Positions 47,184 to 57,144 of a DNA stretch of 64,000 bases are shown here, one piece after another. Under the pieces are notes generated by a model that was given only the letters and a program-made list of their open reading frames with translations, made no database searches and had not been told where the DNA came from. A program made the translations under genes and the position numbers. Every line of letters begins with the position of its first letter. Within the stretch, counting starts at the first letter, position 1. The DNA lies in contig JAHDYR010000067.1 of NCBI GenBank assembly GCA_019828565.1, positions 62,001 to 126,000 of the forward strand, read 5' to 3'. Origin of the DNA: Carpediemonas membranifera. Taxonomy: Eukaryota > Fornicata.

Positions 47184-48764
47184 TCACGTAAACAGAGGCC
47201 ATATGAGGTCCTTGAGCAGCAGTCCGAGTGAGAAAAGGAAGCAGCCAGTCCCAACAACGATGACGAGGATGGGAAAGACTGTGTAGCTGTACCAGGAGCC
47301 GTAGGGCGTCTGCACAGCCTTCCTGGCTGACCCATCAACTGCTAGATGGGGTTGCATCGCCACGAGCTTCTTGACCCTGAACCGACTTCTGAGTTGAATG
47401 AGTGCAGGCGAGAAGAACATCAGCATGAAGGCGGCCAGACCCCCGAACTGGACGACAAGAGTTGCCTTCCTCACGATGGCTGCAGCGATGAGCGGCGGTA
47501 AAACTGCGCACAGTCGGGCGGCCAGCCTGAGGGTCTTCGAGTGTCGACCAAGGAAGGTGCCGGGCCCCCTGAGCTTCATCGGGAGAGACTGGGCGAGGTT
47601 GTTACCGAAGGTCACACCGTTGAGCGGGAACGCTGACAGTAGATCAATAGGTGGGAACATGATTACGAGATATGATATGATTACCGCGTACCAGACCCGG
47701 CGACCGCTCTCAGCGGTGTAATTCATCCATTGCAGGGTGAGAACATCGGCTACATCTGAGCCAAAGTACAGAGTGGCGAATATACCGAGTGTGATGTAAA
47801 GGGTGCAGGTTGTGAGAATGGCACCAAAGAACACGCGGCGGGCATCACTCTTCCGCTTGAGCATGGAAAGCAGGGGCGTGGTGCTGTGGTGGAACAGCTG
47901 TGAGAACGTCGAGGTCGAGAAGACTTGGCCGATTCCATGCCAGTCGAATATCGGCGGGCGACGGTCGATGTATGGGAATGCATCCCTCGACCCCTCGCTG
48001 AACGGGTGGCGGGCAATAGCAGCTGCCAGAGTGACGAGCATGACAGCTATTGCGAAGAACCTGAATAGCGTGAGCGAGACCTGGACGATTGCTTGTTCCT
48101 TCATCTCAGAACATGACAGAGGAATGACCACAAGTGCAAAGACTGCGAGGAAGAGCCAGTAAGCACCCTTGCACTTCCAGCTCTCGTGTTCCGAGTACAT
48201 GTCGCATTCTCCTGCCGTTGTGACCCAGGGAATGGGGATGGCCAGTGCCATGCTCGACGCAAAGATGCCAGCGTACGTCCATAGCGCAGAGAACATGTAA
48301 AGCATGAGGCACACCTCGTAGAACCTCTGCCCGATGACGCCGTAGAAGATCTTCATCAGTTCATTACCCTCGTAGCATGTTTCAATCGAGAAGGGAATCC
48401 GAGCCGATGTCCCAAGGTCCGTGTCACCAAGAACTGGGCTGACAGGCGACATTGCTGGTGAGGAGAGGAGCGTGAGGCTCTCGTCACCGAAGACGCTCTC
48501 GCTCTCGTCTCTCCTGTGCTTCCGAACCTCGACAGCTCGTGTCAATTCAGATGCACGGCCACTGGATTCCACCTGCCACATTGCAGTTACAGCGGCGATG
48601 ACACTAACGCTCAATATGAATATGATACTCAGCCCAATGCCGCCGTGGGCCATGGCAGCAGGAATTTCAAGGCATCCAACGCCTAGTATGTAGTTAATCG
48701 TGAAAGCATACGTTGCAATGGCACTTGGTGCCGTAGATTTGAATGTTCTGAAGTTAAAGGCCAT
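47184..48764 (-). CDS. Amino-acid transporter (AAAP family)
   Basis: 526 residues with about 10-11 membrane segments. The start, STAPSAIATYAFTINYILGV then GCLEIPAAMAHGGIGLSIIF, is the hallmark first helix of AAAP/SLC36-38-type amino-acid transporters. A hydrophilic loop of 70 residues (HRRDESESVFGDESLTLLSS) after helix 2 is Ser-rich and could be regulatory. Later segments include CLMLYMFSALWTYAGIFASS, FSQLFHHSTTPLLSML and a C-terminal hydrophobic pair. Proton- or Na+-coupled uptake is expected; substrate cannot be read from the sequence. Confidence 0.8.
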   Translation of the reverse strand: MAFNFRTFKSTAPSAIATYAFTINYILGVGCLEIPAAMAHGGIGLSIIFILSVSVIAAVTAMWQVESSGRASELTRAVEVRKHRRDESESVFGDESLTLLSSPAMSPVSPVLGDTDLGTSARIPFSIETCYEGNELMKIFYGVIGQRFYEVCLMLYMFSALWTYAGIFASSMALAIPIPWVTTAGECDMYSEHESWKCKGAYWLFLAVFALVVIPLSCSEMKEQAIVQVSLTLFRFFAIAVMLVTLAAAIARHPFSEGSRDAFPYIDRRPPIFDWHGIGQVFSTSTFSQLFHHSTTPLLSMLKRKSDARRVFFGAILTTCTLYITLGIFATLYFGSDVADVLTLQWMNYTAESGRRVWYAVIISYLVIMFPPIDLLSAFPLNGVTFGNNLAQSLPMKLRGPGTFLGRHSKTLRLAARLCAVLPPLIAAAIVRKATLVVQFGGLAAFMLMFFSPALIQLRSRFRVKKLVAMQPHLAVDGSARKAVQTPYGSWYSYTVFPILVIVVGTGCFLFSLGLLLKDLIWPLFT

Positions 48765-49121
48765 GAATATCGCCTCCGCTTTGTGGGTTCACGGTTTTGC
48801 TTGCGGACCCAAAGATTGGCTGAATCTATTTCGACCTACACTCGATCTAGCAGACCAATTGAGACCATCACCCGGTGCTGGTTGGGTACATCCCAGGTTG
48901 ACCGGCGTGAATATTGAGTTTCTAAAGCTATGACAATCAGATCATGAAGGAATCACGATAGATTCGAACGAGATTACCCGTCAGGCGCCGCTGAATAATC
49001 ACTTTGTCTGAAACGGCAGTAGTTTCGCCAGATAGCCTCCTTCCATACGAGAGGTGTGCGTTCTAGCCAATCACAACGAAGGAATGCATTTACGCTGAAA
49101 CTACCGTATGACATAACAACA
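48765..49121. other. Divergent/3' gap, nothing recognised
   Basis: 357 bp between the transporter start and the CEP164-like stop. A TTCGAA-containing T-loop-like string near 48962 was tested as a tRNA and does not fold into one. Confidence 0.4.
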
Positions 49122-52100
49122 TCACCGCCGGGTCAGCGTGACTCTGAGCTGGCGGGAAGACTGGAAGCGCTTGAGCCATGCCGCGTCATCCCCTACTCTA
49201 GAAAGGTCTGCAGCGCGTGGCGAGGCAGCACTAACAGGCCGGGTTTGCTCTGGCACCCTCAGCGTGGCAGCGGGGTTGGAGATAGGCTGAGGCATGATCA
49301 CAGCTGCGGGTATCTTGATCGGAGCGAGTACAACACCGACACTGGCCGCCAGCCGCTCAGTCCAGGCGAGACGCTCGGCAAGACTGTGGCGCTCAAGATG
49401 ATACTGCTCAATCCTCGCAGCAACCTTCGCACCGAGCCTATAGGTCTCCTCACCCTCAATCTCAGCTAGTACATTGGTCTCCCCCAGCAAGTGAGCTCGG
49501 GTGGACGCTAGTTGTTTGACTTCTGACTTGGCCCAACGCTCTTCTGACTTGATGAAGACGGCTACACGTGTCTCTGCATCCTTAGCTGCCTTCTCTTGCA
49601 GCTTTGTCATGTGTCGCTTTTGTCGGCTGATATTGGTGGCGATAATCTCTAAATCTCGGTGCCCCTTCTCAATCTTCTTCGAGATATCGTGACATTCAGC
49701 GGTCACCATCTGCCACTCTTCGTTGGCAGCCCCTAGAGCGTCCTGTTGCCGTTCCATCTTCGCTTTCATATCCTGTTGTTGACGCCGCAGCTCATCTCTC
49801 ATGCTCTCAGCTTCCTCGTCGATGCCGGCGAGCTCAGCCTTACGGGCTGCGATCTTCTGCTCAACCCTCACCAACTCCGCTTGTTTCGACTCTGTAACGC
49901 GTTGGGCTGCCTCGTACGCCCTTCGTTCGGCTGTCTCTACCTCCTGCTTGGCCCTGGCGATGTCCTCATCCATCTCTCTGAGAGTACTTCTCTTGGCGCT
50001 GATCTCGGCGTCTAGGCTGCTCTTAATCCGCTCATACTCCTTCGTCAGACGGGCCTTCTGGGTCTCAGCCGCGGCAGCTCTCGTCTCGAGCTCAGCGTTA
50101 GCCTGGCGGAGCTCCTCCTCGGTGGAGTCTAGCTCCTGTCGCGCAGTCGCCAGGTCATTGTTGAGACCTCTCACGCTCGACATCAGCGTATCTCTCTGCT
50201 GGGCGACTTGCTCTCGTTGACGATCGAGGGTCTCCTGCATCTCCGACTGTGCCCTGGAAAGCTCATCTTGCTGGGCCTCCAGGCTGGCGTTGACTGTTGC
50301 AAGTTCGAGGCGGCTGGATGCTACCTGCGCGGTGACCTCGGTCAGCTCGTGTTCGACAGTCTCGAGCTCAGCCTTGCGCTTCTGGGCAAGCTCAGCTTCG
50401 CGAAGCACAGAGCTGAGCTCCTTGCGCTTGGATTCAATCTCGTCGGTCAAGCCGTTCAGCGTGCGCTCGTGCTCGACCTTGGAAGATGTCTGCGACTCGC
50501 GGTTGCGAGAGATCGATGCCTTGAGGTCATCCAGCTCCGCCTTGTGCTCAGCGACTGCGCTGTCGAGTCTGTCGAGTTCGGAGCTGCGCTCAGCCTCGCG
50601 TGCAGCCACGGAAGAGTTGAGGGATGAAAGCTCGAGCTTGCTGGCGGTGACCTGCGCGGTGACCTCGGTTAACTCGGCCTCGACGCTGTCGAGCTTGGCC
50701 TTGCGCTCCTTGGCGAGGTCAGCCTCCTTCTGAAGTGATGCGAGCTCCTTGCGCTTGGTCTCGATCTCAGCTTTCAGGCCGCTGAGTGCAGCCTGCTGCT
50801 CGGTCTGTGACTCGCGGCTGCGAGTGATGGATGTCTTGAGATCTTCAAGCTCGGCCTTCTTACCCGCAACCTCGGCGTCAAGCTTCTGAAGATCGGAGCT
50901 GCGCTCGCTTTCCTTCACGGCGAGGGATGAGCCGATTGAAGAAAGCTCGCGTCTACTTGAAGTGAGTTGCGCGGTGACCTCGGTCAGCTCGTGTTCGACA
51001 GTCTCGAGCTCAGCCTTGCGCTTCTGGGCAAGCTCAGCTTCGCGAAGCACAGAGCTGAGCTCCTTGCGCTTGGATTCAATCTCGTCGGTCAAGCCGTTCA
51101 GCGTGCGCTCGTGCTCGACCTTGGAAGATGTCTGCGACTCGCGGTTGCGAGAGATCGATGCCTTGAGGTCATCCAGCTCCGCCTTGTGCTCAGCGACTGC
51201 GCTGTCGAGTCTGTCGAGTTCGGAGCTGCGCTCAGCCTCGCGTGCAGCCACGGAAGAGTTGAGGGATGAAAGCTCGAGCTTGCTGGCGGTGACCTGCGCG
51301 GTGACCTCGGTTAACTCGGCCTCGACGCTGTCGAGCTTGGCCTTGCGCTCCTTGGCGAGGTCAGCCTCCTTCTGAAGTGATGCGAGCTCCTTGCGCTTGG
51401 TCTCGATCTCAGCTTTCAGGCCGCTGAGTGCAGCCTGCTGCTCGGTCTGTGACTCGCGGCTGCGAGTGATGGATGTCTTGAGATCTTCAAGCTCGGCCTT
51501 CTTACCCGCAACCTCGGCGTCAAGCTTCTGAAGATCGGAGCTGCGCTCGCTTTCCTTCACGGCGAGGGATGAGCCGATTGAAGAAAGCTCGCGTCTACTT
51601 GAAGTGAGTTGCGCGGTGACCTCGGTCAGCTCGTGTTCGACAGTCTCGAGCTCAGCCTTGCGCTTCTGGGCAAGCTCAGCTTCGCGAAGCACAGAGCTGA
51701 GCTCCTTGCGCTTGGATTCAATCTCGTCGGTCAAGCCGTTCAGCGTGCGCTCGTGCTCGACCTTGGAAGATGTCTGCGACTCGCGGTTGCGAGAGATCGA
51801 TGCCTTGAGGTCATCCAGCTCCGCCTTGCGCTCAGCGACTGCGCTGTCGAGTCTGTCGAGTTCGGAGCTGCGCTCAGCCTCGCGTGCAGCCACGGAAGAG
51901 TTGAGGGATGAAAGCTCGAGCTTGCTGGCGGTGACCTGCGCGGTGACCTCGGTTAACTCGGCCTCGACGCTGTCGAGCTTGGCCTTGCGCTCCTTGGCGA
52001 GGTCAGCCTCCTTCTGAAGTGATGCGAGCTCCTTGCGCTTGGTCTCGATCTCAGCTTTCAGGCCGCTGAGTGCAGCCTGCTGCTCGGTCTGTGACTCGCG

Positions 52101-52832
52101 GCTGCGAGTGATGGATGTCTTGAGATCTTCAAGCTCGGCCTTCTTACCCGTAACCTCGGCGTCCAGCGTCCCGTCCTCACCATTGCTCGTCGTCTCCTTC
52201 AGCTCGTCCTTCGACGCACGGGTCGTGTCTGGCGAGAAGCTCAGGCGGCGTCGTCCACGGCTGGTAAGCTCATCGAGCTCATCTTCGATCGAGTCAAAGT
52301 CTACAGCATCCACCAAGCCGTCAATACCGGGCAAATCGAGCTCGGCCGGGGGTTGTTTCTTCCCACCGACTTCGAGGCTTTGTGTCATCCGCATACTCCT
52401 CTCGAGAAGAGGCTCGGCATCGGTCTTGGGCAGAGGAGTACGCATGCCGTCTCTGGTGCTCTTGAGCATCTCTTTCTTCGCCTTTTCCTGCTTGTACCGA
52501 TCCTTGAAGATCTTGTCGCAGGGGTGCTCCCACGTACTCTCCTGTGTCTCGAAGTTGAAGTAAAACACGTTGCTGTCGTTCGACTGGCATGGCTTCCAGT
52601 TCTCTGGGAGTGGCGTTTTGAGCGCATCGCGGGCAATATAGTACAAATCTTCGTCTTCTTCTGGAATACCGAGATATGTGGCATATTCCTTGATCTCCTC
52701 CTCGGTGGGCTCATAATTTGGATCAACCACCTCTTCTAGCACCTGAACAGAGTCGTCATTCATTTGGCTATCGAGATCTCGGACACGAGTTTTTGCCGTA
52801 TTCTGCGGCTTTTTGCGATGGTCATGGGCCAC
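49122..52832 (-). CDS. CEP164: CEP164-like WW/coiled-coil protein with large internal repeats
   Basis: 1236 residues. The N-terminus VLEEVVDPNYEPTEEEIKEY, YYIARDALKTPLPENWKPCQ and VFYFNFETQESTWEHPCD matches the CEP164 head and its WW domain (about 74-104). CEP164 sits on basal-body distal appendages and is needed for cilium formation, so this points to a flagellate. Residues about 222-835 are three tandem copies (2.9 units) of a 214-residue coiled coil, each made of two related ~107-residue halves (KKAELEDLKTSITRSRESQT / KAELDDLKASISRNRESQTS). More coiled coil follows to about 1150, then a short Pro-rich tail. The head is orthologue-like; the repeat array is specific. Confidence 0.85.
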   Translation of the reverse strand: MAHDHRKKPQNTAKTRVRDLDSQMNDDSVQVLEEVVDPNYEPTEEEIKEYATYLGIPEEDEDLYYIARDALKTPLPENWKPCQSNDSNVFYFNFETQESTWEHPCDKIFKDRYKQEKAKKEMLKSTRDGMRTPLPKTDAEPLLERSMRMTQSLEVGGKKQPPAELDLPGIDGLVDAVDFDSIEDELDELTSRGRRRLSFSPDTTRASKDELKETTSNGEDGTLDAEVTGKKAELEDLKTSITRSRESQTEQQAALSGLKAEIETKRKELASLQKEADLAKERKAKLDSVEAELTEVTAQVTASKLELSSLNSSVAAREAERSSELDRLDSAVAERKAELDDLKASISRNRESQTSSKVEHERTLNGLTDEIESKRKELSSVLREAELAQKRKAELETVEHELTEVTAQLTSSRRELSSIGSSLAVKESERSSDLQKLDAEVAGKKAELEDLKTSITRSRESQTEQQAALSGLKAEIETKRKELASLQKEADLAKERKAKLDSVEAELTEVTAQVTASKLELSSLNSSVAAREAERSSELDRLDSAVAEHKAELDDLKASISRNRESQTSSKVEHERTLNGLTDEIESKRKELSSVLREAELAQKRKAELETVEHELTEVTAQLTSSRRELSSIGSSLAVKESERSSDLQKLDAEVAGKKAELEDLKTSITRSRESQTEQQAALSGLKAEIETKRKELASLQKEADLAKERKAKLDSVEAELTEVTAQVTASKLELSSLNSSVAAREAERSSELDRLDSAVAEHKAELDDLKASISRNRESQTSSKVEHERTLNGLTDEIESKRKELSSVLREAELAQKRKAELETVEHELTEVTAQVASSRLELATVNASLEAQQDELSRAQSEMQETLDRQREQVAQQRDTLMSSVRGLNNDLATARQELDSTEEELRQANAELETRAAAAETQKARLTKEYERIKSSLDAEISAKRSTLREMDEDIARAKQEVETAERRAYEAAQRVTESKQAELVRVEQKIAARKAELAGIDEEAESMRDELRRQQQDMKAKMERQQDALGAANEEWQMVTAECHDISKKIEKGHRDLEIIATNISRQKRHMTKLQEKAAKDAETRVAVFIKSEERWAKSEVKQLASTRAHLLGETNVLAEIEGEETYRLGAKVAARIEQYHLERHSLAERLAWTERLAASVGVVLAPIKIPAAVIMPQPISNPAATLRVPEQTRPVSAASPRAADLSRVGDDAAWLKRFQSSRQLRVTLTRR
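50327..52165 (-). repeat. Tandem 642-bp intragenic repeat, about 2.9 units
   Basis: Exact period of 642 bp: the same strings recur at 50831, 51473 and 52115. Copies are nearly identical (for example a single T/C change at 51828-51831). The period is a multiple of three and so keeps the coiled-coil frame. Confidence 0.95.
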
Positions 52833-53066
52833 GCGCGCTGGGTCTGGAGACGGAATCTACTCAGGTAGTGGCCATGCTGACCGACTGTCTATTAGTATTG
52901 CTGACTCCAGGCTGAATTGGGACAAATTGTGCAGGAAGGGTCGAATAATGGATAGCTCTCTGTCTGTCTGTTACGGCACCAATACGCACCAGCACGTCCA
53001 ACTTGCGGAGGTACTGTATGATTGTATGACCGCCGCATTTTTAGAACAGAAACGCCAAATTTCTCA

Positions 53067-53993
53067 ATGCTGGGGGAAGCAGGCCCGTTCAGGTTTCTTA
53101 GAAGGAAGAAGCATGTGAAGGATATCCTGAATGATCTAGAAACTGCGGCTGCGCGTGTCAGGCAGCGGCAACTCCGGTTTCTTGGCATCGCACACCGTTT
53201 CTTCATGGTCACTTCGCTAGCACTGATGGCAATCACTGTCATCGTTAGCTTTGTCCTATTTATGCATTTCCCTTTCCACAGGATGCCTGAAGAGCTTACT
53301 ACCGGCCATATTGTCGGCATCTTTATCCTATTCACTCTCACAGCTGTTGTAGCCTCATTCGTGGTCCTTTTCCGCGTGTACATCAAGCTACGTACCGGTA
53401 TATCTAATTACTTCGATCTCAAGATCCAGGACTACAACGACCGTATGCAGGCGACTGTCAACAAGCTTAAGGAGACAAGCAGCTTCTACGAAACTCTGCA
53501 GCTCATCAAGCAGTACGCGCCTGATGAGTTTAGCGAGCTCCCCGCCAACATCAAGATGATCGTCACCTCCCCCTCTGCCCCCTCTCCGACGGAGGACGTC
53601 GAGCCCCTGATGAGGGTCGCACCCCCGCCAGACACGCCTATAGTTGGCCACGGTGTCGTGGGTAAGAAGGGTCTATTCCTACGCATGATGGACGCCGTGG
53701 TGTCTTCTGTGGTTTCTGACTCTCCCGAGAGTCGTATGGCCCTCATATGCGGCCGTTGCCACTCACACAACGGCCTGGTGCCAATGGAAGATTTTGTCAA
53801 CGGCGAGATCACGTACAGATGTCCAGTATGTCATGCGCTCAATACGACCAACGGCGGGACAGCAGTTCACGAGGTTGACTCCTTTGCTGATGACGACCTT
53901 GCCGACGAGGAGGTTCTCTCGATCATGACTGATACGACCAGGGGCGCTCTCAGCGACACTAGCAGACTCACACCTACCTCGCCATTTACATGA
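53067..53993 (+). CDS. LNPK: Lunapark, ER three-way-junction protein
   Basis: 308 residues from ATG 53067 (MLGEAGPFRFLRRKKHVKDI). An N-terminal coiled coil is followed by two membrane segments (FMVTSLALMAITVIVSFVLF and GIFILFTLTAVVASFVVLF), a second coiled coil (KIQDYNDRMQATVNKLKETS), and the C4 zinc ribbon RMALICGRCHSHNGLVPMED ... YRCPVCHALN near 235-270. This is the Lunapark order and spacing. It stabilises tubular ER junctions. The acidic tail may be regulatory. Upstream open frame begins only with TTG, so the ATG was preferred. Confidence 0.9.
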   Translation: MLGEAGPFRFLRRKKHVKDILNDLETAAARVRQRQLRFLGIAHRFFMVTSLALMAITVIVSFVLFMHFPFHRMPEELTTGHIVGIFILFTLTAVVASFVVLFRVYIKLRTGISNYFDLKIQDYNDRMQATVNKLKETSSFYETLQLIKQYAPDEFSELPANIKMIVTSPSAPSPTEDVEPLMRVAPPPDTPIVGHGVVGKKGLFLRMMDAVVSSVVSDSPESRMALICGRCHSHNGLVPMEDFVNGEITYRCPVCHALNTTNGGTAVHEVDSFADDDLADEEVLSIMTDTTRGALSDTSRLTPTSPFT

Positions 53994-54067
53994 GAATGCG
54001 GGTCATGTATATTTTCTCGGATGATCGATAAACTTTTCTTCGATGATGATGGAAGCAGGGTGGTCGC

Positions 54068-54538
54068 TCACGATCTAAACTTGGCTATGAGGTCAAATGT
54101 TGACTGCACAGTGCTCTCAAACAAGCTCTGAGATGGCATGGGTGTCAATGCTGTCTGTGTCTCAGCCCCTGCTCTTGCGGGGGACACATACTCAGAGTCG
54201 GGTGACTGTACAGAATATGGCCGGAACGGGTCTGGCGTTCGGCCAGTACTTGGTACCGCCCTCGGAGACTCCTGTGGCGATGCCGACGGAGAAGGATCCG
54301 GTGTGGCCGCTAGAGGCTCGGGTGATGGAACCGAGTCCGTCGATGGAGACTCCGCCCATGCTCTAGAGGTGCGGAGAGAGTGGTCATATATACTAGATGT
54401 TGAACACAAAGAGGCGTTAGTGCGCCTGGAAACGGAGTAGGATGACATTGGAGAAATAATCGGAGATGCAGCAAGCTGCTCACTCTTTTGCGCATACTTC
54501 GAGAGAAGCCTGCTGATTTGGTCTTCAATTTTGCTCAT
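54068..54538 (-). CDS. Ser/Pro-rich protein with N-terminal helix, unknown
   Basis: 156 residues: MSKIEDQISRLLSKYAQKSE is a short amphipathic helix. It is followed by a long Ser/Pro/Thr-rich region (SPSTDSVPSPEPLAATPDPS, SPRAVPSTGRTPDPFRPYS) and a C-terminal helix, SLFESTVQSTFDLIAKFRS. Many SP/TP sites suggest phosphorylation. No family is recognised. Confidence 0.5.
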   Translation of the reverse strand: MSKIEDQISRLLSKYAQKSEQLAASPIISPMSSYSVSRRTNASLCSTSSIYDHSLRTSRAWAESPSTDSVPSPEPLAATPDPSPSASPQESPRAVPSTGRTPDPFRPYSVQSPDSEYVSPARAGAETQTALTPMPSQSLFESTVQSTFDLIAKFRS

Positions 54539-54640
54539 GCTGTCTCGATTGCCCCTAAGGCGCCGTGGTAGTCCGCCACAGAAGTTCTTTAATCAGTTGA
54601 TTACTACACCATCGGAATCACCTAATCGCGGTCCGCAGCT

Positions 54641-55399
54641 TTACTTCTCCTCCAAGATCTTCAGGATGCTTGGTGTGGCGCGAGGGGTCGACCAGACATG
54701 CTCGGCCGTCCCCGCGCTCAGCGTCGTACACGGGTCAGAAGACGTCAGCGGCGTGTCGAGCGGCTTATTGCTGCACTTCCAGTGTGTCACGCGTTTCTGA
54801 TAGAACCCGGCGAGGGACGACGGAATGGGGCCATGGACCGAGTCGGTCAGCATGAGGCGGTTCACGCGGTCAGTGAAGCCCGGGACCTCCTTGGCCGCGC
54901 GCAGCATGCAGACGCCGCCGTAGCTATGGGCAATGATGTCGACTGTGATCTCCGTGTCGAGCGGCTCGATGAGCTCGGTCCAATACTGCGCGGTGTGGTG
55001 ATGCGGGTGCGAGGTGGCGTTCGGGTTCGGCACAATGACGGGTATGCCACGCTCATGCGCCCAACGCACTATGGGCAGCATAGAACCGTCATCCAAGCTG
55101 TTGTTGATGATGACTGAGCGCGCCCATTGCCCGAGGGTGACGAGGCCGGTACCTTGATGGAGAATGAGCACGCGGCTGAACTTCTTTGTCGAGAAGGAGC
55201 TAGATACGAGCACCGTGCATTCTGAGGCCGTGTTCTCTCCCACGGTCCGCTCCTCCATGCCGAGGGTGCACATCGCCTCGATTGTGTGCTGCTTCACGTA
55301 TACCGCGAGTTCCTCGTATGCATCCTCTGTTGTAAATGCGAATGGCTCACCTGTGTCCTTGTGCGCGAGCTTTCCGTCTTTAAAGCTGTATTCGATCAT
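54641..55399 (-). CDS. Arb2/FAM172-domain alpha/beta-hydrolase-like protein
   Basis: 252 residues from ATG 55399 (MIEYSFKDGKLAHKDTGEPF). LILHQGTGLVTLGQWARSVI then INNSLDDGSMLPIVRWAHER and GIPVIVPNPNATS closely follow the Arb2/FAM172 domain (GQWARRLIINEDLDSGTQ, VIVLNPN). The nucleophile elbow IIAHSYGGVC carries Ser in GxSxGG form. In fission yeast Arb2 acts with Argonaute and HDAC Clr3; FAM172A binds AGO2 in animals. A role in RNA-linked silencing is known for the family and only inferred here. Confidence 0.82.
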   Translation of the reverse strand: MIEYSFKDGKLAHKDTGEPFAFTTEDAYEELAVYVKQHTIEAMCTLGMEERTVGENTASECTVLVSSSFSTKKFSRVLILHQGTGLVTLGQWARSVIINNSLDDGSMLPIVRWAHERGIPVIVPNPNATSHPHHHTAQYWTELIEPLDTEITVDIIAHSYGGVCMLRAAKEVPGFTDRVNRLMLTDSVHGPIPSSLAGFYQKRVTHWKCSNKPLDTPLTSSDPCTTLSAGTAEHVWSTPRATPSILKILEEK

Positions 55400-55474
55400 T
55401 CGTTGTACAGTCAAGTTGGGTCGCGACCTACTGGTTGGATGATAGCACTGGCAAGCTCAATCAATCCTTTACAC

Positions 55475-57144
55475 TCACCCTCTGCGTCTGCGCGGCAAGG
55501 GCTTCTTCTTGACATACGGCTTCTTGGCGTCGGCCTCGTGCTGCCAGGCGGCGCGCTCCTTGTTGAAGCTGGAGCGCAGGCGCTTGAAGTCATCCTTGAC
55601 GGCGTCGTGCTGCTCGACGGTCATGGGCCACGGAAGGCGGTCGGCCCACTCGCCGGCGGGCGTGCGGCCGAAGTCGGCGAAGATCTGGCGCAGGCCCGAG
55701 GCCATCGCCGTGATGGGGTCGTACCAGGGGGGCAGCGGGACGTCGTGGGGGAAGTCGTAGCGGCACGTCAGCTGCTGCGAGGTCCACTTGCCGGGGCCGT
55801 CGGCGAATAGCACGATCTCTTCGGCCGCGGTCAGGTGCAGAACGGCGGTGCCGTCCTTGGTCGGCAGCACGAATAGGTTGCAGTTGGGCGTGTGCGAGTG
55901 GTTGATCCACTTTATCGGGCCGGCGTGGTGGGTCAGGTCGACCCCGAAGCTGGCGAGCCTGTGCGTGCTCTTGTTGACGACCTCGCGGCCCCAGAGCACG
56001 AAGCGGCTGGGGCGGGTGGCCAGCTCGTCGTGGGGGACGCGCGGGCTTCGGAACACGGCGAGGCTGGCGCCCTTCGCGATCGTCGGGCAGCGCCGACTGG
56101 TGATGGTCAGGCTGAAGCCGAGCTCCTCGTCGCCGTTGCCGAGCACCGTGCGCGCCGCGTTGACGCTGCATGCGATGCCGAGGCGCTTGGTCATGTCGGC
56201 GGTAGCCTCGCGGGCCCGGATGCAGTGCGTGCAGCAGTAGTCGCAGCGGCAGGACGGGGCGATGCCGTGGACGCCGTGGTTCGAGGCGCAGCTGGCGTGG
56301 ACGGCACGTCCGCACAGCATGCGGCAGGGGACCATGTCGTCGCCGTCGGCCTGCTCGCCGCACACGTGACACGGCGGGGCGACGAGGGGGCAGTCGAGCT
56401 CTGAGTCGGCGTCGGTCTCGATGAAGCCGGCGCGGGTCTCGAGGGGCGGCAGGTCGTGGCGGCGGTACCGGCGCCCGATGGTCTTCCCGGTCTTGGCCGC
56501 CTGGGCTTGGCGGAGCGGGTACATCAGGTCTTCAGCCGCGTCGGCGCTCAGCTTGTGCCTCTTTTTGAGATGCCTTTTCAAAATGCTCATGTCGGCCGTT
56601 TGCAACTCGCATCCGTCGACTGGGCAGTTGGTCTTCGGGCCGTGCTGCTGTATTCTGTGTTCCCCGAGATTTGCGCATGCTTTCTCGCACTCTTCACACC
56701 AAAAGCGCTTCTTGAGCGCCTCGTTCTCCTCAAGGCGCTCAGGGTGGACGGTGGCGATGTGGCCGTCGAGTTTGGCGAAGACCTTCTTGCAGTCAGGGCA
56801 CCATTTCTTCGGGTGCGTCTCCTTATTGCACTTATCGTTGTGGGCGGCGATGTAATGCTTCTCCACATCGCCCTTGCTTGTCCCAGTGTAGCTGTGTTAG
56901 CGTTGTGGTGACGAACGAACTCGCATTCTTCGCAGACGCAGGTCTTGTGCTGCTGGCGCATGTGAGCGATCATCAGATCCTCGGTATCGAAGCCATGGCC
57001 GCACATATTCGCCTTGCATGGGATTCGGCGGTGAAAGTCTTCGATGTGGACGTGAAGCTCGCCATTCTTGCTGAATCGCTCGCCGCACTCGCTGCCATCG
57101 TCCAATTTGCACCTACAAATGCGTTTCTGGCGTGTTTCAGCCAT
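55475..57144 (-). CDS. C2H2 zinc-finger / Cys-rich / SET-domain protein (two exons)
   Basis: 546 residues. Exon 1 is 56921-57144, a 29-nt intron is 56892-56920, and exon 2 is 55475-56891. The spliced join creates a perfect C-X2-C-X12-H-X4-H finger (CEEC-DYTGTSKGDVEKH-YIAAH). Five or six fingers occupy residues 1-205 (CPDCKKVFAKLDGHIATVH, CEECEKACANLGEHRIQQH). A Cys/His-rich PHD/RING-like region follows (CHVCGEQADGDDMVPCRMLC ... CRCDYCCTHC), then a SET-like C-terminus with IKWINHSHTPNCNLFV and QQLTCRYDF, the NHSxxPN and ExTxDY motifs. It suggests a sequence-targeted protein methyltransferase. It ends basic (KKPLPRRRRG). TGTAAAG follows the stop by two bases. Confidence 0.82.
56892..56920 (-). 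other. Intron, C2H2/SET gene (29 nt)
   Basis: The donor is GTTCGT and the acceptor is CGCTAACACAG. Its removal creates a canonical C2H2 finger across the junction. Confidence 0.85.

Noticed and set aside
48955-49010. Possible tRNA because of a TTCGAAT string
   Set aside because: The flanking bases do not form a T-stem or an acceptor stem.
50290-52563. Several near-identical plus-strand Ser/Leu-rich frames (100-176 codons)
   Set aside because: They are antisense images of the 642-bp coiled-coil repeats, repeated because the repeat is repeated.
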